This document shows positions 28,505 through 36,492 of a DNA stretch of 64,000 nt, in pieces (position 1 is the first letter of the stretch; each line of letters starts with the position of its first letter). A program made the translations under genes and the position numbers. The notes beneath the pieces are model-generated. The model did no database searches. It saw nothing but the letters and a program-made list of their open reading frames with translations, and had not been told where the DNA came from. This DNA is from Streptomyces aureoverticillatus (GTDB taxonomy: Bacteria; Actinomycetota; Actinomycetes; Streptomycetales; Streptomycetaceae), in the NCBI RefSeq assembly GCF_014649395.1, contig NZ_BMSY01000003.1, positions 744,001 to 808,000 on the forward strand. Reading direction: 5' to 3'.

Positions 28505-31500
28505 TCACGGGGCCGCCGGGCGGGTTCGGGACGCCGCCTGCCGGGGGCGACGAGGGGGCGCGGCACCGGCCGGCTCGGGACCGAGGTCGTAGACGTCGAC
28601 GTCGATGTGGCCGGGGACGGCGTCGAGTCCCGTCGTCAGTGGGCCGGGCACCTGGACGCGCGTCAGTGACGGCAGCGCGGCCGCGAGGGCGCCCGCGTCG
28701 ATCGGCGCGACGTCGCGCGAGCGGATGTTCACGGAGAGCACGGTCACGGCCGGGAAGATCCTCGTGAGGCGGGCCGGGACCTCCTCCCACTCCCCGGTGT
28801 GGTCCAAGTGCACCTGGGTGACGTGCTGCAGGCTCAGGTCCTCCGGCGCGCTCCACAGGCTGTCGGCCGACAGGTACAGGGTGTCGAGGCGGGGGAGGCG
28901 GGCGAGCGTCCGCCACTCCGTGTCCGACCCCGGCCCTTCGTCGCGGTCGTAGATGACCCACTCCAGCTCCGGCCACCGGTCCATGGCGTCCAGGTCCGCC
29001 ACGTACTCCTGGGGCCCGAGCACACCCAGGGTCTTCAGGGGAGCCTCGGCCGGGAACATGCGGAGGCTCCAGGGTTCCTCGACGTCGAAGACGCGAAGTG
29101 CCTTGAGCCTCCGCAGCGCCGCGAACGCGTCGGGATCGAGCCGGGCGGGCGGGGTCCAGAGCATCAGGGTCTCCGGTTCGCAGTCCACGAGCAGCCGGGA
29201 CACCGTCTCCGGTTCGAGGTCAGGGCGGATGTCCAGGTGCTTCGGGCGCAGGCCCAACCGGTCCAGTTCCGCGACCTGTTCGTCGCTGCGCAGCGTGAAG
29301 TGCGTCTCGCCGTCGTCAAGGCGGGCGACGACCTGCTCCGCGTACGACCGGCAGGCGAACCGGTGCCAGCCCCACATGAGCTGGCTGCGGACACCGAGGC
29401 TGGGGTGGTCCGCGTACCGGGCGAGGAACGGGATCGCCGCGTCCGACCGCACATGGGTCGCCGCGATCGCCACGCAACGGGCCTCGACGTGGCTGAGGCC
29501 GTCCGGGCCCGGAAGCAGATCGAGCACCATCGGCCCGACGGCCCCGAGCTCCCGCGCGTCCTCCGGGCTCCGCGGCGGAATCAGCTCGGCCGTCCGCCGC
29601 TCCACCTCCGCCCGCACCTCCGGCGCCAGCTCCGCCGCGTGCTCCAGGCAGGCCGCCGCCAGCAGATGCGCCCGCTTGCGGGCCGAGCCGTCGGCGTGGC
29701 CGTCGCCGTACGCCAGCAAGTCGCCGAGGAGTTCCGCCCGTTCGCGGGGGCGGGCCTGGGCCACCGCCATGCGGATGACGTCCTCCCACTGGTCGTCGGC
29801 CCCGTGCCCGGCGAGGACCCCGAAGTCCCCCTCGTCCACCGCCGCCCGCGCCCCCAGGAAGTCCTGGAACGTGCGGTGCACGAACTCCACCGTCCCCGGC
29901 CCCGGTTCGCGGAGCAGGCCGCTGCGGTGCAGGAAGTGGGCGTACACCGCCTCCGCGTCGCCCAGGGAGGCCAGCTCCGGCACGGCGGGCAGCGCGTCCG
30001 CGATGATCGACTGGGCGCGGGAACGGTCCATCGCCGTGCGGCCGTTGCGGATCAGCCAGTACGCGAGCCGCTGCAGCAGCTGGAGCTGGGGCTCCTCGCG
30101 GAGTTCGGGGACCGCCATGTGGCGTTCGCGGTCGCGGCGGATCAGGAGCATGGACAGGGCCGCCGTGTAGAGGTCCTTGCGGCCCAGTGGGAGGAAGCCC
30201 CTGCGGTCCCGGTGCAGCGCGCAGATCAGGCCGCACATCAGGGGGTTGGTGGCGAGCCGGCCCAGGTCGGGCTTGGTCCCCACGGCTTCCAGGAGCTGGG
30301 TCTCGTAGGCGGCCAGGGCCGCGTGCTCCTCGGGCGCGCCGGTCGCCGCGGCGGCGTGCCAGCGCCGGATGAACGCCGCCACGTCCGTCCCGCTCATAGG
30401 CGCCAGCGTCAGCTCGGTGAACTCCTCGTCGGCGAGCCAGTCCTCGCGCACGGCGGAGGGGCGCGACGTGACCAGCCAGCGGTTGCCGGGGTACGCCTCC
30501 ATCAGGTCCGTCAGCCACGCGCGCGTGCGGGCGCGTTCCGTGTCCGGGACCTCGTCGATGCCGTCGACCAGGACGAGGGCGCGGCCGGCGGTCAGGACCC
30601 GGGACTCCCAGCCGTCGGGCTGCGTGCCCGCGAGCGGGGAGCCGACCGCCGGGAGGAAGTCCTTGGGGGCGGGGAGGCGTTCGCCGTGGCGGGTGAGGGT
30701 GCGCAGGGGGAGGACGTAGGGGACGCGGTCGTGCAGGTACGCCATGCGGTCGCCGCGCTCGTCCTCCGGGGGCGGCACGCGGTCGGCGCCCTCGCCCGGA
30801 TTCGGCGCGTCGCCGCCTCCCGGATACCGCACGCGTTCGCCGCGCCCGTCCAGGACCTGGCGCGCCGCCGACACCGCGAGCCACTGGACGAGCGTCGTCT
30901 TGCCGGAGCCCGCCTCGCCGCGCAGCAGGACGCGGTCGTGGGCGGCGAGGGCCTCGTCGGCGGGGCGGGGCGCGGCGTCCAGGTCCGCGTCGAAGACCTG
31001 CCGCCACTCGTCCGCGAACAGGATGTCGCCCACGTGCTTGCCGCGCCGGGTCGCCGTCAGGCTCAGATACGCCGCGTCCAGCGGCCACTTCCCCGGTGAG
31101 TTGGCGAGGTCGATCCCGAAGATCGTCAGCTTGCCGTGCTTCTTCGCCACGTACGCGAGATAGCGCTGCTCGAAGGCCGCGTCCGCCGCCCCCGGAAGGG
31201 GGTTCCGCGCGATCAACTCGTCAACTTTGGCTATCAGTTCTGCCTGGCGGCGGCTCTGCTCCACCAGGGTGCGGGCCACAAAGGTCGACCGCTGGGTGAA
31301 GAAGTTCAGGATGTGCAGGCAGGCCGTGTCGAGGAGGCGGTCGTAGAAGTACGTCGCGTCCGCGGAGAGATCGCGCTCAGGGCGCCCGCTGGTCCGGCGC
31401 AGGCGGCTCGCCAGCTCCTCGTGCCCCAGGGACACCGCCTCCACGTCCGTGAGCGTGACGGCGCCGAGGGCGAGCAGGGTGCGGGTCAGGGCCTGGACGA

Positions 31501-31750
31501 CGGCCTCCACCTCGTCCTCGGCGACGGGGCGCTCACCGGTGCGCAGGGCCTGGCGGACCAGCTCGGCCACGAGGTGGCGTACGTTCTTCTCCGCGAGCTC
31601 GCGCCGCTCGCCCCGGAACGACACCAGGGCGTCGATCCGTACCGGTTCCTCCACCAGGCCCGCCCCCGGGCCCGGCCGTGCGAACAGCCTCTTGATCAGC
31701 GGAGCGACGACGCCGGACGCGATTCGGATGCCAAGGGCCGCGGGGTCCAT
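28505..31750 (-). CDS. NACHT-domain NTPase with C-terminal LRR-like region (bacterial NLR-like), copy B
   Basis: The 1081-residue product is a paralogue of copy A: the first 230 residues align without gaps and more than half look identical. Walker A is GEAGSGKT (278-285) and Walker B LVLVDGIDE (392-400), followed by WLVTSRPSAV and NPLMCGLICALHRDRRGFLP. A 45-residue linker rich in Gly, Asp and Pro is inserted between the Walker motifs, and the C-terminal leucine-rich region (from about residue 800) is clearly different from copy A. I see no TTA codon. The start MDPAALGIRI is chosen to match copy A; in-frame starts 23 and 30 codons upstream exist. Confidence 0.88.
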   Translation of the reverse strand: MDPAALGIRIASGVVAPLIKRLFARPGPGAGLVEEPVRIDALVSFRGERRELAEKNVRHLVAELVRQALRTGERPVAEDEVEAVVQALTRTLLALGAVTLTDVEAVSLGHEELASRLRRTSGRPERDLSADATYFYDRLLDTACLHILNFFTQRSTFVARTLVEQSRRQAELIAKVDELIARNPLPGAADAAFEQRYLAYVAKKHGKLTIFGIDLANSPGKWPLDAAYLSLTATRRGKHVGDILFADEWRQVFDADLDAAPRPADEALAAHDRVLLRGEAGSGKTTLVQWLAVSAARQVLDGRGERVRYPGGGDAPNPGEGADRVPPPEDERGDRMAYLHDRVPYVLPLRTLTRHGERLPAPKDFLPAVGSPLAGTQPDGWESRVLTAGRALVLVDGIDEVPDTERARTRAWLTDLMEAYPGNRWLVTSRPSAVREDWLADEEFTELTLAPMSGTDVAAFIRRWHAAAATGAPEEHAALAAYETQLLEAVGTKPDLGRLATNPLMCGLICALHRDRRGFLPLGRKDLYTAALSMLLIRRDRERHMAVPELREEPQLQLLQRLAYWLIRNGRTAMDRSRAQSIIADALPAVPELASLGDAEAVYAHFLHRSGLLREPGPGTVEFVHRTFQDFLGARAAVDEGDFGVLAGHGADDQWEDVIRMAVAQARPRERAELLGDLLAYGDGHADGSARKRAHLLAAACLEHAAELAPEVRAEVERRTAELIPPRSPEDARELGAVGPMVLDLLPGPDGLSHVEARCVAIAATHVRSDAAIPFLARYADHPSLGVRSQLMWGWHRFACRSYAEQVVARLDDGETHFTLRSDEQVAELDRLGLRPKHLDIRPDLEPETVSRLLVDCEPETLMLWTPPARLDPDAFAALRRLKALRVFDVEEPWSLRMFPAEAPLKTLGVLGPQEYVADLDAMDRWPELEWVIYDRDEGPGSDTEWRTLARLPRLDTLYLSADSLWSAPEDLSLQHVTQVHLDHTGEWEEVPARLTRIFPAVTVLSVNIRSRDVAPIDAGALAAALPSLTRVQVPGPLTTGLDAVPGHIDVDVYDLGPEPAGAAPPRRPRQAASRTRPAAP

Positions 31751-31855
31751 GCGCGCGAGCGTAGTGGGCGTAGCGGGCGTCACATTCCCGGGGTGGTGGA
31801 TCTTGCCCTCCGGTGACATGACGCACAGGGCATACGTCACATACGAGGTGGATTA

Positions 31856-31981
31856 GTGGTGCTCTTCGCCCACCCGGAGGGGTGGTTCGGCCCGGAACCG
31901 CCCGTAGGGGCCGCCGCCCCGGACGCCGAACCGCGCGCGTGGGCCGCCGCTCCGGACGCCACCGGGTACGGCCACGGCTAG
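31856..31981 (+). CDS. Candidate small ORF (41 aa) upstream of the M23 peptidase
   Basis: The ORF follows a gaggtgg sequence at 31845-31851 and starts with two consecutive GTG codons. The peptide (VVLFAHPEGWFGPEPPVG, then two Ala/Pro/Asp repeats) has no signal or membrane segment. It lies between the divergent NACHT gene and the M23 peptidase, ahead of a G-rich tract and a hairpin. It could be a leader peptide or chance. Confidence 0.3.
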   Translation: MVLFAHPEGWFGPEPPVGAAAPDAEPRAWAAAPDATGYGHG

Positions 31982-31985
31982 TAGA

Positions 31986-32016
31986 GGGGGTGTTTGGGGG
32001 CGGGGGCGGGTGGGGG
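31986..32016 (+). other. G-rich tract with G-quadruplex potential
   Basis: Five runs of three to five G (31986-31990, 31996-32000, 32002-32006, 32008-32010, 32012-32016) are separated by loops of one to five bases on the coding strand, 110 bp before the M23 peptidase start. Confidence 0.6.
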
Positions 32017-32021
32017 TTACC

Positions 32022-32069
32022 AAGGGATAGCCGTCCGGCATGCGCAGTACGCGTGCCGGATTCCCTTTT
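32022..32069 (+). terminator. Terminator-like or attenuator-like hairpin before the M23 peptidase
   Basis: The arms ccggca and tgccgg (32035-32040, 32054-32059), with an inner gcg/cgc pair, are extended by outer arms aaggga and tccctt, and the structure runs into cttttg. It lies 55 bp upstream of the peptidase start, so it may control read-through into that gene rather than end a normal unit. Confidence 0.45.
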
Positions 32070-32123
32070 GCCAGCGGCACCCCGTACGTCCCCGTCCCCA
32101 CGCCTTGCCCCGGAGGTACCCCC

Positions 32124-32804
32124 ATGTCGAAGCGCGCCACGTCCCACTCTTCCGGCCCGTCCCTGCGTCGCACCCGGGCGGCCGTCCTCGCCGCCGGTGT
32201 CGGCGTCACGGCCGTGTTCGGTGCCGGGGTCGCGGCCGCCGCCGACGCCAAGGGCGGGGCCCAGTCCGTGACCGCCTCCTCCGTGGGCGCGCAGGCCGCC
32301 GCCCAGGCCAAGGCCGCCGAGCAGGCCAAGCAGGCCGCGGCGAAGAAGGCCGGCCAGGCCAAGCAGGCCGCCGCCAAGAAGGCCGCCGCCTGGCAGGACC
32401 CGGTCGACAACTACCGCCTCTCCGCCAGCTTCGGCCTCGGCGGCAGCATGTGGTCCAGCAAGCACTCCGGCCAGGACTTCGCCGTGCCGATCGGCACCGC
32501 GGTCAAGTCCGTGCACGGCGGCACCGTCGTCAAGGCCGGCCCCAACGGCGCCGGTGACGGCCCCGCGTACGGCAACGCCGTGGTGATCAAGCACGCCAAC
32601 GGCACGTTCTCGCAGTACGCGCACCTGTCGAAGGTCGAGGTCCGCCCCGGCCAGACCGTCGGCACCGGCCAGCGCATCGCCCTGTCCGGCAACACCGGCA
32701 ACTCCAGCGGCCCGCACCTGCACTTCGAGATCCGTACGACGCCGAACTACGGCTCGGCCGTCAACCCGGTCAACTTCCTGCGCGAGCAGGGCGTCCGCGT
32801 CTGA
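32124..32804 (+). CDS. Secreted M23-family metallopeptidase (cell-wall hydrolase)
   Basis: The 226-residue precursor has a signal peptide (basic n-region, VLAAGVGVTAVFGAGVAAAA), an Ala/Lys/Gln-rich linker of about 60 residues likely to be helical (AEQAKQAAAKKAGQAKQAAA), and an M23 (LytM) domain with zinc ligands in SKHSGQDFAVPIG and SSGPHLHFE. These enzymes cut peptide cross-bridges in peptidoglycan. The ATG is set by a ggaggt ribosome site at 32112-32117; an upstream in-frame start at 32040 would hide the signal peptide. Confidence 0.9.
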   Translation: MSKRATSHSSGPSLRRTRAAVLAAGVGVTAVFGAGVAAAADAKGGAQSVTASSVGAQAAAQAKAAEQAKQAAAKKAGQAKQAAAKKAAAWQDPVDNYRLSASFGLGGSMWSSKHSGQDFAVPIGTAVKSVHGGTVVKAGPNGAGDGPAYGNAVVIKHANGTFSQYAHLSKVEVRPGQTVGTGQRIALSGNTGNSSGPHLHFEIRTTPNYGSAVNPVNFLREQGVRV

Positions 32805-32928
32805 TCTCGTTCCCCCGTGAGTCTCGCCCACGAGTCTCGCCCCCCCCGCGAGCAGGGGCCGTATCCGGCCCCCGTACCCGCGCGAGCAGGGGCGTCCGCG
32901 TCCGATCCCCCGCGCGTGACGCCCCGGC

Positions 32929-33513
32929 TCAGACGCCGTTGTGCGCCTGGGTCACCAAGTCGATGGCGACCTCGAGGATGGCCTTGCGCTTCACCTCGGG
33001 GTCGCCATCGGCGTCTTTCAGCACGAACATCCCGCCGTGCATGGTGAACAGCGCGCTGAAGCAGCGCACCTGCGCGGTCATCGGCGTCGCCGGATCGTCG
33101 TCACTGAGGATGTCGAGGAGCTGCAGCATGCGGTCCTTGAAGCTCTCGCCGGTCTTCAGGTCGCGCATCGTCGCCTGGTTCTCCTGCATGAAGCGGAAGA
33201 GCGGGGCGGCCTTGGTCAGGATCACGCTGTAGCGGGTCAGGATCTCGCGCTTGACCGCCAGCGTGCGGGGCTGCTCCTTGCCCCAGGCGATCAGCTCGTC
33301 GATGGGCCGCGTCAGGTCGTCGAAGATGCTGGTGAGGATGTCTTCCTTGGTCTTGAAGTGGTAGTACAGCGCCGCCTTCGTGACCTCCAGACGCTCCGCG
33401 ATCTCGCGCAGTGACGTCTTCTCGTACCCCTGCTCGGCGAAGAGTTCGAGTGCCACGTCCTGAATGCGCTGGCGGGTGTCCCCCCGGCGCTGCCGCTTGT
33501 CTGTGCTGCCCAT
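32929..33513 (-). CDS. TetR-family repressor of the adjacent efflux pump
   Basis: The 194-residue protein has a typical TetR helix-turn-helix (TRQRIQDVALELFAEQGYEK, then LREIAERLEVTKAALYYHFK) and a ligand domain of normal size. It is divergent from a DHA2-family transporter, and the 150-bp gap holds two copies of an 18-bp palindrome. Autoregulation and repression of the pump, relieved by a transported compound, is the standard inference for this arrangement. Confidence 0.9.
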   Translation of the reverse strand: MGSTDKRQRRGDTRQRIQDVALELFAEQGYEKTSLREIAERLEVTKAALYYHFKTKEDILTSIFDDLTRPIDELIAWGKEQPRTLAVKREILTRYSVILTKAAPLFRFMQENQATMRDLKTGESFKDRMLQLLDILSDDDPATPMTAQVRCFSALFTMHGGMFVLKDADGDPEVKRKAILEVAIDLVTQAHNGV

Positions 33514-33554
33514 GGTGGCGATCCTCGCACTTCTTCCCGACCTCGCCAGAACTT

Positions 33555-33572
33555 ACTTGACGCCCGGCTAGT
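33555..33572. promoter_or_regulatory. TetR-type operator, left copy
   Basis: ACTTGACGCCCGGCTAGT differs from the right copy's complement at two positions and is itself nearly palindromic. It overlaps a TTGACG sequence that could be the -35 element of the pump promoter. Confidence 0.6.
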
Positions 33573-33601
33573 TAAGGGTCTACTTTCCTCCACTGTAGCT
33601 A

Positions 33602-33619
33602 ACTTGCCGGGCGGCAAGT
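33602..33619. promoter_or_regulatory. TetR-type operator, right copy
   Basis: ACTTGCCGGGCGGCAAGT is a palindrome with seven-base arms. It is centred 47 bp from the left copy and 45 bp before the pump start; together the flanks form a 24-bp inverted repeat (33551-33574 against 33600-33623) with two mismatches. Confidence 0.65.
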
Positions 33620-33663
33620 AAGTGCGACGGGCGCATCAGCACACGTACAGGGGAGCGGGGACC

Positions 33664-35322
33664 GTGGCAGACCTCAAGAAACAGGCCGGGCAGACACAGG
33701 CGGGACAGGCGGGACAGGCTCCGGCCGGGAAGGCCGGGGCCGGGGCGGAGCCAGAGCCGCGCAGCGTGCGCGTCGTGATCTTCGCGCTGATGGTCGCGAT
33801 CCTGCTCGCGATGCTCGACAACATGATCGTGGCGCCCGCGATGCCGACGATCGTCGGCGACCTCGGCGGCCTGGAGCACCTGTCGTGGGTCGTCACCGCG
33901 TACACCCTCGCGACCGCCGCCTCCACCCCGATCTGGGGCAAGCTCGGCGACATGTACGGGCGCAAGGGCTCCTTCCTCGCCTCCATAGTGATCTTCCTGA
34001 TCGGCTCCGCGCTCAGCGGACTCGCCCAGGACATGGGGCAGCTCATCGGCTTCCGGGCCGTGCAGGGCCTCGGCGCGGGCGGCCTGATGGTCGGCGTGAT
34101 GGCGATCATCGGTGAGCTGGTGCCGCCGCGGGAGCGCGGCAAGTACATGGGCATGATGACCGGCGTCATGGCGGTCGCGATGATCGGCGGCCCGCTCGTC
34201 GGCGGCACCCTCACCGACCACCTCGGCTGGCGCTGGGCCTTCTACATCAACCTGCCGCTCGGCATCGTCGCCCTGTTCATGGTGAGCGCCGTGCTGCACC
34301 TGCCGAAGAAGCGCGCCGAGGGCCGCATCGACTATCTCGGTGCCGCGCTGCTGACCATCGGCATCACGTCGTTCGTCCTCGTCACCACCTGGGGCGGTAC
34401 GGAGTACGCCTGGGGCTCGGCCGTGATCATGGAGCTCATCGGGCTCGGCGTCGCGTCGCTCGTCGGCTTCTGGTTCGTCCAGCAGAAGGCCGCCGAGCCG
34501 ATCATGCCCTTCCGCATCTTCCGCAGCCTCAACTTCAGCCTGATGTCGGTGGTCGGCTTCCTCACCGGCTTCGTGATGTTCGGCGCGATGCTCTTCCTGC
34601 CGCTCTACCAGCAGGCCGTGCAGGGCGCGTCCGCCACCAACTCCGGGCTGCTCCTGATGCCGATGCTGCTCGGGATGATGGCGGTCTCCATGGTCGTGGG
34701 GCGGTTCACCACGGCCACCGGCAAGTACAAGGTGTTCCCGATCGTCGGCAGCGTACTGATGGCCGTCGGGCTCTTCCTGCTCGCGCAGATGGACACGGAC
34801 ACCTCGCGCTTCACGTCCGGGGTCTACATGGCGGTCCTCGGCGCCGGCATGGGCTGCCTGATGCAGATCACCATGCTGGTCGCGCAGAACAGCGTCGAGA
34901 TGAAGGACATGGGCGTCGCCTCGTCCACGGCCACGCTGTTCCGCACCCTCGGCTCGTCCTTCGGCGTCGCGATCATGGGCGCGCTGTTCAACAACCGGGT
35001 CCAGGACGAGATGACCGAGCGGGCCGGTGCCGCGGGCGACGGCGTCGCCAAGGTCACCGAGCACTCCGCGCAGCTCGACGCGGCGAGCCTCGCCAAGCTC
35101 CCGGAGGCGGCGCGCGACGCCTACCAGCACGCGGTGTCCGCCGGTACGCACGTGGCGTTCCTGCTCGCCGCCGCGATGGCCGTCGGCGCGCTGCTCGCGG
35201 CGCTCTTCGTGAAGGAGACGCCGTTGCGGGGGGCCGGGCCCGCGGACAAGAAGCCGGCCGGCGACGCGGATGGGGACTCCGCGCGCGGGGAGCGGGAGAA
35301 GACGGTGGCAGAGGCCGTCTGA
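33664..35322 (+). CDS. MFS efflux transporter, DHA2 (EmrB/QacA) family
   Basis: The 552-residue membrane protein has a Gln/Gly/Ala-rich N-terminal tail and about 14 hydrophobic helices. The DHA2 signatures are present: LDNMIVAPAMPTIVGDLGG in helix 1, WGKLGDMYGRKG between helices 2 and 3, and the antiporter motif GVMAVAMIGGPLVGGTLTDH in helix 5. Members export drugs or antibiotics by proton antiport. The GTG start follows a G-rich ribosome site. Control by the divergent TetR protein through twin operators is inferred from the intergenic sequence. Confidence 0.92.
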   Translation: MADLKKQAGQTQAGQAGQAPAGKAGAGAEPEPRSVRVVIFALMVAILLAMLDNMIVAPAMPTIVGDLGGLEHLSWVVTAYTLATAASTPIWGKLGDMYGRKGSFLASIVIFLIGSALSGLAQDMGQLIGFRAVQGLGAGGLMVGVMAIIGELVPPRERGKYMGMMTGVMAVAMIGGPLVGGTLTDHLGWRWAFYINLPLGIVALFMVSAVLHLPKKRAEGRIDYLGAALLTIGITSFVLVTTWGGTEYAWGSAVIMELIGLGVASLVGFWFVQQKAAEPIMPFRIFRSLNFSLMSVVGFLTGFVMFGAMLFLPLYQQAVQGASATNSGLLLMPMLLGMMAVSMVVGRFTTATGKYKVFPIVGSVLMAVGLFLLAQMDTDTSRFTSGVYMAVLGAGMGCLMQITMLVAQNSVEMKDMGVASSTATLFRTLGSSFGVAIMGALFNNRVQDEMTERAGAAGDGVAKVTEHSAQLDAASLAKLPEAARDAYQHAVSAGTHVAFLLAAAMAVGALLAALFVKETPLRGAGPADKKPAGDADGDSARGEREKTVAEAV

Positions 35323-35344
35323 CCCGTCGACCCGCCCGGCCCCC

Positions 35345-35374
35345 GGCCCCCCGGCACCTTGGTGCCGGGGGGCC
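35345..35374 (+). terminator. Terminator-like hairpin after the efflux gene
   Basis: A perfect 14-bp stem (ggccccccggcacc with its complement, loop tt) lies 22 bp after the stop. There is only a weak T-run (gttgtc), as is common in Streptomyces. Confidence 0.65.
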
Positions 35375-35405
35375 GTTGTCAGTGGCCCGTGCCAGCATCG
35401 AGGGC

Positions 35406-35903
35406 GTGGACAGACTGCGGCAGCTGCGCCTTGCGAAGGACGCGATGGACCGGGACTGGGCCGACCCCGCCCTCGACCTGGCCGCCGTGGCCGCGCACGC
35501 CGGCTATTCGCGCTATCACTTCCTGCGCGCCTTCAAGGAGGTGTACGGGGAGACGCCCGGGCAGTATCTGACGCGCCGCCGCATCGAGCGCGCCGAGGAC
35601 ATGCTCCGCTCGGCCGACCTCGCGGTCACCGAGATCTGCCTGCTCGTCGGCTTCACCAGCCTGGGCACGTTCTCGTCGTCCTTCAAACGGCAGACGGGCC
35701 TGACCCCGAGCGAGTATCGCGCCAAGCACGTGGGCCGCGGCGCTGCGCTGATCCCCGGGTGTTACGCACTGCTGTGGGCCGGAGGCTTCCCGGCGCGGTC
35801 GGGGCAGGACGGCACGGGCACACCGAGACCGGAACCCCCGGACCGCAATTCTCCGGAACTCCCGGACCGCAATTCCCCGGAACCCCCGGACCGCAATTCT
35901 TGA
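35406..35903 (+). CDS. AraC-family regulator, short HTH-only form
   Basis: The 165-residue product is little more than the AraC double helix-turn-helix (LAAVAAHAGYSRYHFLRAFK, AVTEICLLVGFTSLGTFSSS, FKRQTGLTPSEYR). It lacks a sensing domain. The start is uncertain: the GTG at 35406 begins right at the family core, another GTG lies eight codons upstream. The C-terminal 24 residues are three copies of a PEPPDRNS-like octapeptide encoded by a 24-bp tandem repeat. It precedes a VOC-family gene by 85 bp, a frequent AraC-glyoxalase pairing. Confidence 0.8.
   Translation: MDRLRQLRLAKDAMDRDWADPALDLAAVAAHAGYSRYHFLRAFKEVYGETPGQYLTRRRIERAEDMLRSADLAVTEICLLVGFTSLGTFSSSFKRQTGLTPSEYRAKHVGRGAALIPGCYALLWAGGFPARSGQDGTGTPRPEPPDRNSPELPDRNSPEPPDRNS
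35829..35900 (+). repeat. 24-bp tandem repeat (three copies) at the 3' end of the AraC-type gene
   Basis: Units start at 35829, 35853 and 35877; the first and third are identical and the middle one differs at two bases. They are in frame and encode the octapeptide repeat at the C-terminus, ending directly at the TGA stop. Confidence 0.88.
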
Positions 35904-35988
35904 GAAGCGACCCGGACGCGGCCCTGCCTACGGTGGCCGGGCAAGCAGACAAGCCCCCGGGCGCAAGCCCCCTCCCCAGGAGCACATC

Positions 35989-36435
35989 ATGATCAAGGGA
36001 CTCGCCATCTCCACCGTCTGGGTCCTCGACCAGGACCGGGCCAAGGAGTTCTACACGGAGAAGCTCGGCCTGGAGGTCCGTACGGACATGACGCTCGGCG
36101 AGGGCGGCATGCGCTTCCTCACTGTCGGCGCCAAGGACCAGCCCGAGCTGATGCTGGCGCTGATGGTGCCGGGCGGCGCGGGCATGGACGCCGAGTCGGC
36201 GGAGGCGATGCGGAAGCTGGTCACCAAGGGCGTGCTCGGCGCGGGCGCCCTCAGCACGGACGACATCCACGGGGACTACGAGAAGCTGAAGGCGCGCGGC
36301 GTCGAGTTCCTCCAGGAGCCGCAGGAGCGGCCGTACGGCATCGAGGCGATCTTCCGCGACGACTCCGGCAACTGGTTCTCGTTCACGCAGCCGCACGAGG
36401 GCGAGTTGGATCTGTCCAAGGACTGGGGCTGCTGA
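35989..36435 (+). CDS. VOC (glyoxalase/bleomycin-resistance) superfamily protein
   Basis: The 148-residue protein shows the VOC fold pattern with WVLDQDRAKEFYTEKLGLEV near the N-terminus and FRDDSGNWFSFTQP at the C-terminus, the latter containing a probable metal-side residue. Family members bind a divalent metal and act on varied substrates or sequester drugs. The substrate cannot be told. It probably shares a transcript with, or is controlled by, the AraC-type gene upstream. Confidence 0.85.
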   Translation: MIKGLAISTVWVLDQDRAKEFYTEKLGLEVRTDMTLGEGGMRFLTVGAKDQPELMLALMVPGGAGMDAESAEAMRKLVTKGVLGAGALSTDDIHGDYEKLKARGVEFLQEPQERPYGIEAIFRDDSGNWFSFTQPHEGELDLSKDWGC

Positions 36436-36492
36436 GCCCGGGCCGAGGGCGCGGGTGGCCGGGCCGGACCGCGCCGACCGCCAAGTGGTCGG

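Noticed and set aside
25250..31750. Mobile defence island boundaries around the NACHT genes
   Set aside because: No integrase, transposase, tRNA or direct-repeat attachment sites flank the pair; neighbours are core genes in normal order.
31751..32123. c-di-AMP (ydaO-type) riboswitch ahead of the M23 peptidase
   Set aside because: I looked because such riboswitches precede wall hydrolases in Streptomyces, but the conserved ydaO segments are not recognisable; only a G tract and a simple hairpin are present.
35376..35405. Longer AraC-type protein starting at a TTG at 35376
   Set aside because: The added residues overlap the end of the efflux terminator stem and are not part of the family core.
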